Assembly: GCA_015075185.1 (NCBI GenBank)
Contig: JABTUW010000001.1
Coordinates: 1,860,001-1,924,000, forward strand
Origin: Anaerolineales bacterium
GTDB lineage: Bacteria; Chloroflexota; Anaerolineae; 4572-78; J111
DNA: 64,000 nt
Reading direction: 5' to 3'
A program made the translations under genes and the position numbers. Numbering within the stretch: the first letter of the stretch is position 1; each line of letters opens with the position of its first letter. This document shows positions 7,965 through 16,872 of this stretch, in pieces. The notes under the pieces are model-generated. The model made no database searches and was not told the origin of the DNA. It saw nothing but the letters and a program-made list of their open reading frames with translations.

Positions 7965-8525
7965 GTGATTAATTCGCAGGCTTCTTATGCTTCACCCAAG
8001 TTGGAGGCTCGCCAACACCCAGACAAGGGTGGTTGGGGGGTCTACGCCCGTGAGTGGGTGCGGGCTGGGGAGTTGCTAATTGTGTGGAGCGGGGAGGTCG
8101 TTAGCGGCGACCAGTTGCCCCGTCTCGCCGCTGCCGGCTATCACTACAGTGTGCAGGTGGAGGAAAACCTGTACCTGGTTACGATGCGCGAACCGGAAAC
8201 AGCCGATTTAATCAATCACTGCTGCGACCCCAACGCTGGCTTGAGCGGCCAATTAGCTCTGCTGGCCCTGCGCGACATCGCTCGCGGTGAAGAAGTCTGT
8301 TTTGACTACGCCATGACCGACGGCAGCCCTTACGATGAGTTTCTCTGCGCCTGTGGCACGCCCAACTGCCGCGGCCAGGTAACCGGCAACGATTGGATGC
8401 GCCCGGACCTGTGGAAACGCTACGGCAATCACTTTTCGCCGTACCTGCTCCGGCGGATCGAGCGGTTCAAGAAAATCGCCCGCCGTCAAGCCTTGCGGGC
8501 AGCCGCATTTACGCAACCAAGCTAA
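7965..8525 (+). CDS. SET-domain protein
   Basis: 186 residues. SET motifs are visible: GWGVYAREWVRAGELL near the start, the pseudoknot region ADLINHCCDPNAG (NHxCxPN), then GEEVCFDYA and a Cys-containing post-SET segment CACGTPNCRGQ. SET proteins are usually lysine methyltransferases using S-adenosylmethionine. The target here is unknown; bacterial members may modify ribosomal or DNA-binding proteins. The GTG start has AGGAGG 15 bases upstream, longer spacing than usual, so the start is slightly uncertain. It stands alone behind its own promoter. Confidence 0.8.
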   Translation: MINSQASYASPKLEARQHPDKGGWGVYAREWVRAGELLIVWSGEVVSGDQLPRLAAAGYHYSVQVEENLYLVTMREPETADLINHCCDPNAGLSGQLALLALRDIARGEEVCFDYAMTDGSPYDEFLCACGTPNCRGQVTGNDWMRPDLWKRYGNHFSPYLLRRIERFKKIARRQALRAAAFTQPS

Positions 8526-8570
8526 ATAGAGCTTTGCCCAAGGTGCTTCCGAGTTATCGTAATTTAAAAC

Positions 8571-8600
8571 CGGAGTGAAAAAGTGCACTTTTTCACTCCG
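8571..8600. repeat. Perfect 30-bp palindrome
   Basis: Arms CGGAGTGAAAAAGTG and complement with no spacer, between the SET gene and its terminator. The core matches the 6719-6742 palindrome at most positions (AGTGnAAAAGT half-site). Confidence 0.85.
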
Positions 8601-8644
8601 AAACCAGAACGAATTTGAGCAATTTTGTACTAAATTCTATCAAT

Positions 8645-8684
8645 AAACGGTCAGCAGCATCATCCTAGCGCTGACCGTTTTTTT
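8645..8684 (+). terminator. Rho-independent terminator after the SET gene
   Basis: AAACGGTCAGC / GCTGACCGTTT arms (8645-8655 and 8670-8680) followed by a run of seven T. It lies between convergent genes. Confidence 0.85.
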
Positions 8685-8690
8685 GCGGGA

Positions 8691-9173
8691 TTACATCTCT
8701 TCAAAACGGCGGGTGTCGTAATTCTTCCGCACCTGTTCGGCGGGATAGACCCGGCCATTCATGGCAATGTAGACGCCCGGAGGCAGCGTCTGCACTGCGC
8801 CAATGGCGCAGCCCACGTTAAAGGTAGCGTCAGTATAGCGCGAACGAGCCGGCTCCATCGCCCCAGTGAAAACGATTGTTTTACCAGCAATTCCCAGCAG
8901 GCGTTTAGCCGTATCCACCATTGTATCCGTACCGTGGGTAATGACAATCCGCTGGCATGGTTCAGCTTCCGCCGCTTGCCGAATCGCCTGGCGGTCGAGG
9001 TCGGTCATATCCAGGCTGTCCTTTTGCAGAATGGAAACCACCTCATAGTCAAAAGCGACGTTGGCTTCTTTCAAAATCTCCGTCACTTGTGGCGCTCCCA
9101 CCTGATACTCGCTGCGAGCATCAAAGTAGACTTTATCAATCGTTCCGCCGGTGGTAAAGAATTTAATTTTCAT
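8691..9173 (-). CDS. Single-domain asparaginase-like protein
   Basis: 160 residues, about half the length of a standard L-asparaginase. It corresponds to the N-terminal catalytic domain: TTGGTID (residues 7-13) carries the first nucleophilic Thr, and VITHGTDTM at about 77-85 the second active-site Thr/Asp. The C-terminal domain is absent, as in other small asparaginase-domain proteins whose activity is not established. Its ATG overlaps the stop of the upstream PH-like gene by 4 bp, so the two are translationally coupled. Confidence 0.8.
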   Translation of the reverse strand: MKIKFFTTGGTIDKVYFDARSEYQVGAPQVTEILKEANVAFDYEVVSILQKDSLDMTDLDRQAIRQAAEAEPCQRIVITHGTDTMVDTAKRLLGIAGKTIVFTGAMEPARSRYTDATFNVGCAIGAVQTLPPGVYIAMNGRVYPAEQVRKNYDTRRFEEM

Positions 9174-9589
9174 GAGATCCTCTTTTGGAGAAGGTCCATA
9201 ATCTGAGCTGCCTGCGAGGTAGAGAAGCGCAGCTCAATTTTTCCTGACCGGTCCGAATGAAAATGTGAGGCCTCAAAGGAAGCAAAGAAAGATCCTGGGC
9301 TTTCAAGTCTAAAGTCTACCACTTTAATAGTTGGATGAGTAAAGGGAAGATCCAGCAATCGTTCAGACCTGCCAAAAGCAACGATTCGCTGGGAGGTCAA
9401 CGCAATGGCCCCGACAAAAGCACTCCGCCGCCAGGCCGAGCGACGGCCTGGTGCTTTGTAGTTTATGAAGGTGATGGTACCCCAAATTCCTTCCTCAAAG
9501 AACTCGACACCCTCTGAGTGCAGCTCCAACAGCAGCTCTGCCGGAAATTTTCCTTTACCGAGAAGAGGGCGCAACAGGGTTTTGAACAT
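9170..9589 (-). CDS. Small PH-like domain protein
   Basis: 139 residues. I chose the ATG at 9589 (MFKTLLRPLLG), which has GGAG 8 bases upstream; the longer frame has no ribosome site. Pattern: a basic N-terminus, beta strands with GAIALTSQRIVAFGRSERLLDLPF, and a C-terminal helix QAAQIMDLLQKRI. This looks like bacterial PH-like (bPH/YokE-type) domains, which bind lipids or proteins. Identification rests on pattern only. It is coupled with the asparaginase-domain gene, and the pairing itself is unexplained. Confidence 0.5.
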   Translation of the reverse strand: MFKTLLRPLLGKGKFPAELLLELHSEGVEFFEEGIWGTITFINYKAPGRRSAWRRSAFVGAIALTSQRIVAFGRSERLLDLPFTHPTIKVVDFRLESPGSFFASFEASHFHSDRSGKIELRFSTSQAAQIMDLLQKRIS

Positions 9590-9701
9590 ACCGATTGTCT
9601 CCTTTTGTTGAGATAATATCCATGCTGAAGTTTGGCCAGTGAGGCGGGCTGAATCTACAGTTATCAGGCAGACTTGTATCATCCCCATAAAATTATAAAA
9701 T

Positions 9702-11696
9702 ATGTTCCATATCCCAGTCAATAGGCGGGCCGTGCGCAGCATCCTTATTCCGTTTGTAAAACAATACCTGGTCTGGATTATTTTGAGCGGTTTGCTCCTC
9801 AGCGCCTGCCAGACCACCGCTCTGCCTCACTGGCGCTGGGTGCGAGCCGAGGCTGGCCTACCCCGCCAGATGACGACCCTGGCGGTGGCGACCGATCCGG
9901 CCGACTCCAACCGGGTCTGGGTAGGCGCTTACGCTGCCGGCGGCCTGGCCCGCAGCGAAGACGGCGGCCAAACATGGACCACCTCGACGGACGGGCTAAC
10001 CGATAATCCCATTTTCGACCTGTTATTTATACCCTCCGCCAACGCAGAGGCATCAGGCAGTTTATGGGCAGCCACTCGTTCAGGTCCGATGCACAGCCGC
10101 GATGGTGGGACAAGCTGGCAGCTCGCAGCCGGGTTGCCTCCTGTCTCCGCTTTAGCCCTGGCTGCCGACATTACCGGACGAGTCTATATCGGCTTGGATG
10201 GGGCGGGCGTGTTTGCCCAAACAGTCCAGGGCTGGGAGTCGCTCACCGCATCTAAGGTAGAACATAAAGCGGAGAGCCTGCATTCCGCAGCCGTGCTGTC
10301 CCTCGTTGTTTCGGCGGATGGACAGCAGCTCCTCGCGGGGACGGCGGGCCGGGGCGTGTTTGCCAGCCGGGACGGCGGGCGCACCTGGGCTAACAGTTAC
10401 CCCGGCAACTATGTACCTAACCTGGCCCTGAATCCCACAAATCCCGCCCAGGCGGTCGCCAGCCTGCGTAATCAACTGGCGCGCACTCAGGATGGCGGCC
10501 AGTCGTGGCAGACGCTGCCCGTGGCCTGGGCAAGCGATGAAATTGTGTCGTTACTGTGGCTGGCCGATGGCGCTCTGGGAGCGGGCACGGGGCAGGGCCG
10601 GCTTTATTACAGCCACGATGGCGGCGACTCCTGGGTCGAAGGAGGAGCAGGTTTGCCTCCGGGAGGGGTATTGGATTTAGCCGTGGCCGCAGGCTCAACT
10701 CCATTGCGGCTGTGGGCCGCTACCTGGACCGGCGTCTACACCAGCGACGATGGAGGGCAAACGTGGCGAAACATGGCTCCAGCGCTGGGTTCCCCAAATG
10801 CCTTCACGATTCTGTCCACTGACCAGGAGCTTCTGCTCGGTACTCGCGCCGGTCTCTTCCGCTGGCAGCCAGATAACCGTCACTGGATTTCCGCGCCGGG
10901 CGATTTTCCCACGGGCGGCATCACCTCCCTGACCAGCGACCCGCAGAACTCTCAAATTTTATACGCCGGGACCAACGGCAACGGTTTATACTCCAGTCAG
11001 GATGGGGGGTCCGCCTGGCATCGTTTGCCCACGCGAAGCTTCGGCATTCCGGCAGTGACGGTTGACCCTAAAGATCCGCAGCGGATCTATGTTTTAGCTG
11101 CGTGGGAGCGTGTTTATGAAAGCCGCGACGGCGGGCAGAGCTGGGATGCTCGCTGGAAGGGGCTGGGAGAGACAATTGAAGCAACCAGTATCGCCGTTGA
11201 CCCGGTGCTGCCGCTGGTCTATGCCGGGACAGAAACCGGCCTCTACCGCAGCTATGATGGCCGCGCCTGGCGGTTTGCCGCGCCCACCCTGGCTGACCAG
11301 ACAATCCTGGCTTTGCTGGCCCAGGCAACTCCACCGGGTGGAGGGGGCGGTTCGGTGTTGTACCTGGGTACGACGCGGGGGGTGTACCGGAGTTTAACCG
11401 GCGGAATGACGGTGCAAGGAGGCGAGGGGGCGACAAGGCAACGAGGCGAGAACTGGGGGCAGGGTTTGGAAAATATCTCGGTGACAGTCCTGCTGGCCGA
11501 CCCGGATAATTCGGGCAGTCTCTATGCCGGGACAGCTTATAAGGGCGTGTACCGGTCGAGCGATTGGGGTTATACCTGGCAGGCCATAGGCCCAACCGAA
11601 CTGGCCGAAGATACCGTTGCCGGCTTAGCCTGGGGACCGGCGGGCGAGTTATTTGTGGCCGCGTCGAGCGGCGTTTGGGCAGGAGTGAGGGAATGA
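9702..11696 (+). CDS. Surface lipoprotein with sortilin/BNR-type Asp-box beta-propellers
   Basis: 664 residues. A signal peptide ends in the lipobox LLLSAC, so it is probably anchored to the membrane outer face. The rest is a chain of Asp-box repeats: SEDGGQTW, SRDGGTSW, SRDGGRTW, TQDGGQSW, SHDGGDSW, SDDGGQTW, SQDGGSAW, SRDGGQSW, then SYDGRAW and SSDWGYTW. This forms one or two propellers of the sortilin/YCF48 type. Function is unknown; such proteins bind ligands or glycans. Residues about 568-585 (QGGEGATRQRGE) are encoded by a GAGGCGA-type repeat inserted in frame. No clear ribosome site precedes the ATG. Confidence 0.75.
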   Translation: MFHIPVNRRAVRSILIPFVKQYLVWIILSGLLLSACQTTALPHWRWVRAEAGLPRQMTTLAVATDPADSNRVWVGAYAAGGLARSEDGGQTWTTSTDGLTDNPIFDLLFIPSANAEASGSLWAATRSGPMHSRDGGTSWQLAAGLPPVSALALAADITGRVYIGLDGAGVFAQTVQGWESLTASKVEHKAESLHSAAVLSLVVSADGQQLLAGTAGRGVFASRDGGRTWANSYPGNYVPNLALNPTNPAQAVASLRNQLARTQDGGQSWQTLPVAWASDEIVSLLWLADGALGAGTGQGRLYYSHDGGDSWVEGGAGLPPGGVLDLAVAAGSTPLRLWAATWTGVYTSDDGGQTWRNMAPALGSPNAFTILSTDQELLLGTRAGLFRWQPDNRHWISAPGDFPTGGITSLTSDPQNSQILYAGTNGNGLYSSQDGGSAWHRLPTRSFGIPAVTVDPKDPQRIYVLAAWERVYESRDGGQSWDARWKGLGETIEATSIAVDPVLPLVYAGTETGLYRSYDGRAWRFAAPTLADQTILALLAQATPPGGGGGSVLYLGTTRGVYRSLTGGMTVQGGEGATRQRGENWGQGLENISVTVLLADPDNSGSLYAGTAYKGVYRSSDWGYTWQAIGPTELAEDTVAGLAWGPAGELFVAASSGVWAGVRE

Positions 11697-11717
11697 GCGG
11701 GGGAGCAGGGCGCGGAT

Positions 11718-11833
11718 AGAAGATGGAAGATAGAAGATGGAAGATGGCAAGTTCATCCTACACCTCACGCTTCAGAGCGAACCCTGCCCTTGGGAGGCTT
11801 CACGCTTTACGTTTTACGTTTTACGTTTTAGTA
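11718..11833. repeat. Two word-repeat cassettes at the start of a lipoprotein gene
   Basis: First cassette 11718-11750: tandem AGAAGATGG/AAGATAG words. Second 11806-11833: TTTACG words. Both are translated as the N-terminus of the following gene. Relatives lie at 63121-63180 and 63395-63425 (first type) and 56030-56103 (second type). Confidence 0.75.
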
Positions 11834-13267
11834 GTTTGGCTTCTGGTCAGTTGCAACCAGAGCGTCCAACCCCTTCGTCTCGCCGCCCATACCTTGCGGG
11901 CCGATGACTCGTCGCTGGCGTTGGCCCAGGCGGCGGAATTTGATACAGTGGTGCAGGTCTTTCCCTGGAGGGAGATTGAGCCGACACAAAATCAGTTTCA
12001 CTGGGAGGTTCCCGATCGCGTGGTGGCCGGGGCAGAATATTACGGCCTCGATTTGGTGGTCCGCCTTGACCAGCATCCGGCCTGGGTGAGCAGTGTTGAT
12101 CTGGCGCTCAATGCCCCGCCGGAAAAGCTGGAAGATTATCACGATTTCGTCCAGCGAGTCGCCAGCCGCTACCGGGGGCGCATTCGGGCCTACATCATTT
12201 GGAATGAACCAAATCTGGCGATTGAATGGGGCGGCCAGCGTCCCGATCCGGTCGCCTTTACCGAACTGCTGCGAGTAGGCTATCAAGCTGTCAAGGCGGG
12301 CGACCCGCAGGCGCTGGTCGTTGCCGCCGGGCTGGCTCCAACCAACAGTAATGACACGCAGGCAGTAGATGACCGCCCGTTTTTACAGGCGATGTACCGG
12401 GCCGGCGCAGGGGCTTATTTTGACATCCTGGGCGCACACCCTTACAGTTTTGGCCAGGCTCCCGACGCGCCTGAAAGTGACCGCAATCACCCGGCTTTTC
12501 GTCGCCTGGCCGAACTGCGCCGGATTATGGTGGAGCACGGCGACCGGCACAAGCCGGTCTGGATTACCGAAATGGGCTGGACAATTGACCCACCACCCGA
12601 CCAGGCTGACATTGGCGTGAGCCAGGAGCAGCAGGCAACCTATCTGGTCGAGGCGCTGGAGCTGATTCGCCACGAGTGGCCCTGGGTTGAACTGGTGACG
12701 GTCTGGAATCTGTCCCGGCCTACCCCCGGCGACCCCTTCGGCGGCTACAGCTTGCTCGATGAAACAGGCCGGCCCAGCCCTTCCTACACGGCCTGGCAGC
12801 AGGCAGTGGGCCGCCGGGTCGAACGGGGGGCGCTGACGGCCGAGATTAAGCAGCACAATCCTGTTTCCATCCTGGCCAGCGATGCCACCGTTCATCTGGG
12901 CGATAGCAATCTCCAGCCGCCCTGGTGGCCCCTCTACGGCGGGCGCAAACCCAGTCTCGCCTGGACCGGCGGCTTTTATGTACCTGACCCCGGCTCAACA
13001 GATTGGGTGCTGCTGCTGGAATTGATGCAGCAAAATGAGGTGGGGGCCAGGGTAGCAGTCAACGGCGTGCCGCTCTCACCCAACTTGCCGCAGCAGGATT
13101 TCACCCGCCGCTGGCTGACCGTGCGTCGAGCTGTGCCGGTCTCGTTATTACGCCCCGGCTACAATGAGTTGACCTTCACCACCGTCCGCCTGGCGCCTGA
13201 TGTGCAGCACGACGAGTTTGTTTGGGATGATTTTCAGGTGAGAAACGTGCGATTAGTGAAGGAGTAA
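11723..13267 (+). CDS. Lipoprotein with GH-A clan (GH39/GH5-like) glycosidase domain
   Basis: 514 residues. Lipobox-like LLVSCNQ follows a hydrophobic stretch at about residues 33-45. The catalytic barrel shows WREIEPTQNQFHWE, the acid/base motif IIWNEPN at about 160, HPYSF, and the nucleophile region WITEMGW at about 280. The C-terminal ~130 residues form a beta-rich segment. It probably acts on polysaccharide outside the cell; substrate unknown. It is a paralogue of the N-terminal half of the protein starting at 61167. The N-terminus (MEDRRWKM, LRFTFYVLVVW) is encoded by repeats, so the true start is unsure. Confidence 0.75.
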   Translation: MEDRRWKMASSSYTSRFRANPALGRLHALRFTFYVLVVWLLVSCNQSVQPLRLAAHTLRADDSSLALAQAAEFDTVVQVFPWREIEPTQNQFHWEVPDRVVAGAEYYGLDLVVRLDQHPAWVSSVDLALNAPPEKLEDYHDFVQRVASRYRGRIRAYIIWNEPNLAIEWGGQRPDPVAFTELLRVGYQAVKAGDPQALVVAAGLAPTNSNDTQAVDDRPFLQAMYRAGAGAYFDILGAHPYSFGQAPDAPESDRNHPAFRRLAELRRIMVEHGDRHKPVWITEMGWTIDPPPDQADIGVSQEQQATYLVEALELIRHEWPWVELVTVWNLSRPTPGDPFGGYSLLDETGRPSPSYTAWQQAVGRRVERGALTAEIKQHNPVSILASDATVHLGDSNLQPPWWPLYGGRKPSLAWTGGFYVPDPGSTDWVLLLELMQQNEVGARVAVNGVPLSPNLPQQDFTRRWLTVRRAVPVSLLRPGYNELTFTTVRLAPDVQHDEFVWDDFQVRNVRLVKE

Positions 13268-13269
13268 AA

Positions 13270-14334
13270 ATGCCAATAGCCACAACGGATAAAGTCCACC
13301 AGATCATCAATGCGGCCGGGCAGGTGGTGGGCGCTGTGCCGGACCTACCCGCCGAAAAAATGTTAAACCTCTATCGCTGGATGATTTTTGGGCGTATTTT
13401 CTCCGACCGGATGGTCGCCTTGCAGCGGCAGGGCCGGATGGGGACATTTGCCCCGGCGAACGGCCAGGAGGCAGCCTGTGTGGGCCGGGCGGCTCCCCTG
13501 CAATCTGGCGATTGGTTGTTAGGCTCATACCGGGAGAGCCTGGCTTATATGGTCAAAGGGGTGCCGTTGCTGGCTCAACTCAAGCACTGGGGCGGCCATA
13601 TCCCCGACGACTACCCTTACGAGGCCGGCTGCTTACCGTTTCAAATTGTGTTGGGGACACAGATACTTCACGCCGTTGGCATTGCGATGGCCATGAAATA
13701 CAAACGCGAACCACATGTGGTGGTCGGCGTTTGCGGCGATGGAGCTACTTCGGAGGGGGATTTCAACGAGGCGCTCAACTTTGCCGCTGTGTTTAAAGCG
13801 CCGGTCGTGGTCGTTATCGAAAACAACGGCTGGGCGATCTCCGTTTCACGGCGGCAGCAATCGGCGGCTCAATACCTGGCCCACCGGGCGGTTGGCTTTG
13901 GGCTGCCGGGTTACATCGTGGACGGCAACGATGTTCTGGCCGTCTACCAGATGGTCGCCGAAGCGGCGGCGCGAGCCAGGGCCGGAGAAGGTCCGACGCT
14001 GATTGAACTGCTGACCTACCGCATGGGCGCTCATACCACCTCCGACGATCCAACCAAATACCGGCCCGAAGCCGAGCTAAAAGAATGGGCCGGGCGTGAC
14101 CCGCTCCTCCGTTTTCGTAAATTCCTGATGGATCGTCAGATACTGACCGACCGGACCGATGAAGAATTGTATGAAGCGGCCGAAGCTGAGTTTCAGGTAG
14201 GTTTGACCGAGTACGAAGCTCTCCCGCCGCCGGACCCTCGCTGCCACTTTGACCTAACTTTTGCTCAACCCACCCCCCAATTGCTGCGCCAGCGGGCGGA
14301 GATACTGGAAGAAATTGTGAATAACGAATTGTGA
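13270..14334 (+). CDS. pdhA: Pyruvate/2-oxo acid dehydrogenase E1 component, alpha subunit
   Basis: 354 residues. The thiamine-diphosphate motif is clear: GDGATSEGDFNEALNFA followed by VVVIENNGWAIS. Family regions FAPANGQEAACVG and YRMGAHTTSDDPTKYR are also present. With E1 beta it decarboxylates pyruvate (or a branched 2-oxo acid) and passes the acyl group to E2 lipoyl domains. It starts 2 bp after the lipoprotein stop and heads a three-gene unit with E1 beta and an Lpd-like gene; no E2 gene is present. The last codons (EEIVNNEL) run into an AATTGTGAAT word repeat. Confidence 0.9.
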   Translation: MPIATTDKVHQIINAAGQVVGAVPDLPAEKMLNLYRWMIFGRIFSDRMVALQRQGRMGTFAPANGQEAACVGRAAPLQSGDWLLGSYRESLAYMVKGVPLLAQLKHWGGHIPDDYPYEAGCLPFQIVLGTQILHAVGIAMAMKYKREPHVVVGVCGDGATSEGDFNEALNFAAVFKAPVVVVIENNGWAISVSRRQQSAAQYLAHRAVGFGLPGYIVDGNDVLAVYQMVAEAAARARAGEGPTLIELLTYRMGAHTTSDDPTKYRPEAELKEWAGRDPLLRFRKFLMDRQILTDRTDEELYEAAEAEFQVGLTEYEALPPPDPRCHFDLTFAQPTPQLLRQRAEILEEIVNNEL

Positions 14335-14372
14335 ATGATTAATGAACATTCACAATTGACAATTGTTAAGGA
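14310..14372. repeat. AATTGTGAAT/CACAATTGAC word repeat
   Basis: Covers the end of the E1 alpha gene and the gap to E1 beta, including the stop codon. It contains inverted words GAACATTCACAATTG and AATTGTGAATGATTAATG. Confidence 0.6.
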
Positions 14373-14378
14373 GAACGC

Positions 14379-15359
14379 ATGCCCAACTGGACCATGGTAC
14401 AGGCGCTAAACAATGCGCTGGAGCTGGAGCTGGAGCGAGACGAACGGGTGTTGGTGTTTGGCGAAGACGTGGGCAAAAATGGCGGCGTCTTTCGCGTCAC
14501 CGAGGGTTTACAGGACCGCTTTGGCCAGGAGCGGGTATTTGATACTCCCCTGGCTGAATCGGGGGTTGTGGGCACGGCGGTGGGCATGGCTGTCTATGGC
14601 CTGCGCCCGGTGGTTGAAATTCAGTTTGCCCCGTTCACTTTTCCGGCCTTCAACCAAATTGCCACCCAGGTGACACGTCTGCGCCAGCGTTCCGGCGGTG
14701 TCTTCACCGTGCCTCTGGTCATCCGGACTCCTTGCGGCGGCGGGGTGCATCCTCCGGAAATGCACTCCGACAGCGTTGAGGCTTATTTTATGCATATGCA
14801 GGGCCTCAAGGTGGTCATGGCTTCCAATCCCTACGACGCCAAAGGTCTGCTCCACGCTGCCATCGAGGACCCCGACCCGGTGCTGCTGCTGGAACACATG
14901 AAAATTTACCGCTCCGTCCGGCAGGAGGTTCCGGCCGAACGTTACATCGTGCCAATTGGCCGGGCGGCGCTGGTCAAAGAGGGCCAGGACGTAACCGTGA
15001 TCGCCTACGGCGCGATGGTTAATACAGCCCTACAGGCTGCGGCTCAGGCTGAACAGGCTACCGGCGCTACGGTGGAAATCATTGACCTGCGGACCATTGC
15101 GCCCATGGATGAGGAGATGATCGTCGCCTCGGTCAGCAAGACCGGGCGGGCGGTGATTGTCCACGAAGCGCCGCGCACCGGCGGGGTGGGGGCTGAAATC
15201 ATTGCGGTTATCAACGAGCACTGCCTGTATTCGCTGCTCAAGCCGATTGAGCGAGTAACCGGCCCGGATACACCCTTCCCCGTCCCCAAGCTGGAAGACG
15301 CAATCCTGCCCACCCCCGGCCGCGTCGTGCGGGCCATTCAGCGGACGCTGGAGCCGTGA
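14379..15359 (+). CDS. pdhB: Pyruvate/2-oxo acid dehydrogenase E1 component, beta subunit
   Basis: 326 residues, standard for the family. Motifs: MVQALNNALELELERDERVLVFGEDVG at the start, TPLAESGVVGTAVGMA, EIQFAPFTFPAFNQI, PCGGGVHPPEMHSDS and the C-terminal transketolase region VIAYGAMVNTALQAA with IVHEAPRTGGVGAEI. It forms the alpha2beta2 E1 with the preceding gene. An AAGGAG site lies before the ATG at 14379. Confidence 0.92.
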   Translation: MPNWTMVQALNNALELELERDERVLVFGEDVGKNGGVFRVTEGLQDRFGQERVFDTPLAESGVVGTAVGMAVYGLRPVVEIQFAPFTFPAFNQIATQVTRLRQRSGGVFTVPLVIRTPCGGGVHPPEMHSDSVEAYFMHMQGLKVVMASNPYDAKGLLHAAIEDPDPVLLLEHMKIYRSVRQEVPAERYIVPIGRAALVKEGQDVTVIAYGAMVNTALQAAAQAEQATGATVEIIDLRTIAPMDEEMIVASVSKTGRAVIVHEAPRTGGVGAEIIAVINEHCLYSLLKPIERVTGPDTPFPVPKLEDAILPTPGRVVRAIQRTLEP

Positions 15360-15377
15360 AAGATTGGAGTAAAGCCA

Positions 15378-16706
15378 ATGGTTGTTGGGGATTTAGCAAC
15401 TAATATTGATGTGCTGGTGCTGGGGGCGGGACCGGGTGGTTGTACAGCAGCTTTACGAGCGGCCCAACTGGGTAAAGAGGTCGTCTTGGTTGACCCCGCC
15501 CCACCGGGTGGCAGCCTGAGCGAGAGGATTCTCCCAACCAAAATTCTCCTGGATGCGGCTCAACAGTTCTGGCAAATTCCCTCCTGGACCGAACGGGGTA
15601 TCAATCTGGGGAAACCGGAACTGAGCTGGTCCCAAATACAGACCTGGAAGAATAGCCAGGTTGAAGCAGCTCGCGCGGAGATCAAGCGCCAGCTTGACCA
15701 GCAGCAGGTAGAGGTTGTGGCCGGTCAGGGCTGGTTCCTGGCGGAAAATGAGGCCCGGATCGAGGCCGAGTATGGAGCCAAACGCTACCTTTTTGACTAC
15801 GCTGTCATTGCCGTCGGCGCTGAGCCTGCACCCTGGCCCAATCTGCCGTTTGACGGCGAGCGAGTTTTGACTCCCACCCAGGCCCTGGCTTTGACCGAAT
15901 TTCCTCAAAGTCTAAGCATCGTCGGCGCCGATTACCTGGCCGCCGAATTAGCGACTCTTTTTGTCAAGCTGGGTGCTGCCGTGCATTTGCTGCTTCCCAC
16001 CGGGCAGCGATTGCTGTCCGAGTTTGATCCGGCAGCGGGGCAGATAGCGCAGGCTCGTTTGCAAGAACTGGGGGTTGAAATAGACTCAAACCTGTCAGGT
16101 CTTAAAGACCTGACAGGTTTAATCGTGGTTTCGGCCGGGCTGACTCCGCGCCCGGCGAATTTGGGACTGGACAAAGCCAGAGTGGCGGCCGGCGCTGACG
16201 GCTTTATCCAGGTGAATGAGCGCCAGCGAACCAGCAATCCAGCCATTTATGCCGCCGGCGCTGTAACCGGTGCTCTGCCACTGGCCCACGTGGCAAATAA
16301 ACAAGGCCAGGTTGCGGCTGAGAATATTGCCGGAAGAATCGCCCAATTTATGCCCCAGGCGATTCCTCATGTCGCTTACACCGATCCACCTGTGGCCACT
16401 GTTGGCCTGACTACCGCCGAAGCCGAAGCTGCCGGGTATCATGTATCATGTTCAACATTCAACCTTCAACATTCAACCCATAGCAGCGCTGGAGGGTTCA
16501 TTCAACTCCTGGCTGAGCAAGGGAGTGAAGTTTTATTGGGCGTGACTATCACCGGGCCACAGGCCGACATTCTCATCGGCGAGGCTGCCCTGGCCCTGGA
16601 AATGGGCGCCACCTTGACCGACCTGGCCGAGACCCTGCATCCGGCGGCGGGGGAGGCGTTGGCGAGGGCGGCTGAGGCGGCAATGGGGATATTAGTCCAC
16701 AGATGA
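15378..16706 (+). CDS. Degenerate dihydrolipoamide dehydrogenase-like protein
   Basis: 442 residues with the overall Lpd fold and the correct operon position. The first FAD motif is intact (GAGPGG, 16-21). The redox-active CxxxxC segment is replaced by GGSLSERILPTK (44-55), which has no Cys. The NAD motif reads IVGADYLAAE (about 180-189) instead of GGGxxG. The FAD-binding GD pair is GA (AAGAVTG). The C-terminal HPxxxE is kept (HPAAGE, 420). It is therefore unlikely to reoxidise dihydrolipoamide; it may be structural or decaying. Two dispersed repeats are translated within it (residues about 236-247 and 357-367). Confidence 0.75.
   Translation: MVVGDLATNIDVLVLGAGPGGCTAALRAAQLGKEVVLVDPAPPGGSLSERILPTKILLDAAQQFWQIPSWTERGINLGKPELSWSQIQTWKNSQVEAARAEIKRQLDQQQVEVVAGQGWFLAENEARIEAEYGAKRYLFDYAVIAVGAEPAPWPNLPFDGERVLTPTQALALTEFPQSLSIVGADYLAAELATLFVKLGAAVHLLLPTGQRLLSEFDPAAGQIAQARLQELGVEIDSNLSGLKDLTGLIVVSAGLTPRPANLGLDKARVAAGADGFIQVNERQRTSNPAIYAAGAVTGALPLAHVANKQGQVAAENIAGRIAQFMPQAIPHVAYTDPPVATVGLTTAEAEAAGYHVSCSTFNLQHSTHSSAGGFIQLLAEQGSEVLLGVTITGPQADILIGEAALALEMGATLTDLAETLHPAAGEALARAAEAAMGILVHR
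16088..16120. repeat. Palindromic repeat within the Lpd-like CDS
   Basis: 16-base arms (AAACCTGTCAGGTCTT and complement) around one base, read in frame as NLSGLKDLTGL. A related AACCGGTCAGGTC/GACAGGTTT element lies at 39786-39812 in the radical SAM gene. Confidence 0.85.
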
Positions 16707-16872
16707 ACAACAGATTGGCACAGATGTTTTTATATTTAGCGGCAGATCAGTGTTAACTTAAAGAGGACAATTGCCAGCCTGGTTAGCCGGGGGTATGATT
16801 AAAGAGATGGGTTAACAAAAATGTTGTGAACAGGGGTAGCACGAGCTTTTGGCACACTGGTGATGAAAATTT

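Noticed and set aside
9589..9817. Longer start for the PH-like protein
   Set aside because: The extension overlaps the divergent lipoprotein start and lacks a ribosome site, whereas ATG 9589 has a good one.
13270..16706. Complete pyruvate dehydrogenase operon
   Set aside because: There is no E2 (lipoyl acyltransferase) gene, and the E3-like protein lacks catalytic residues.
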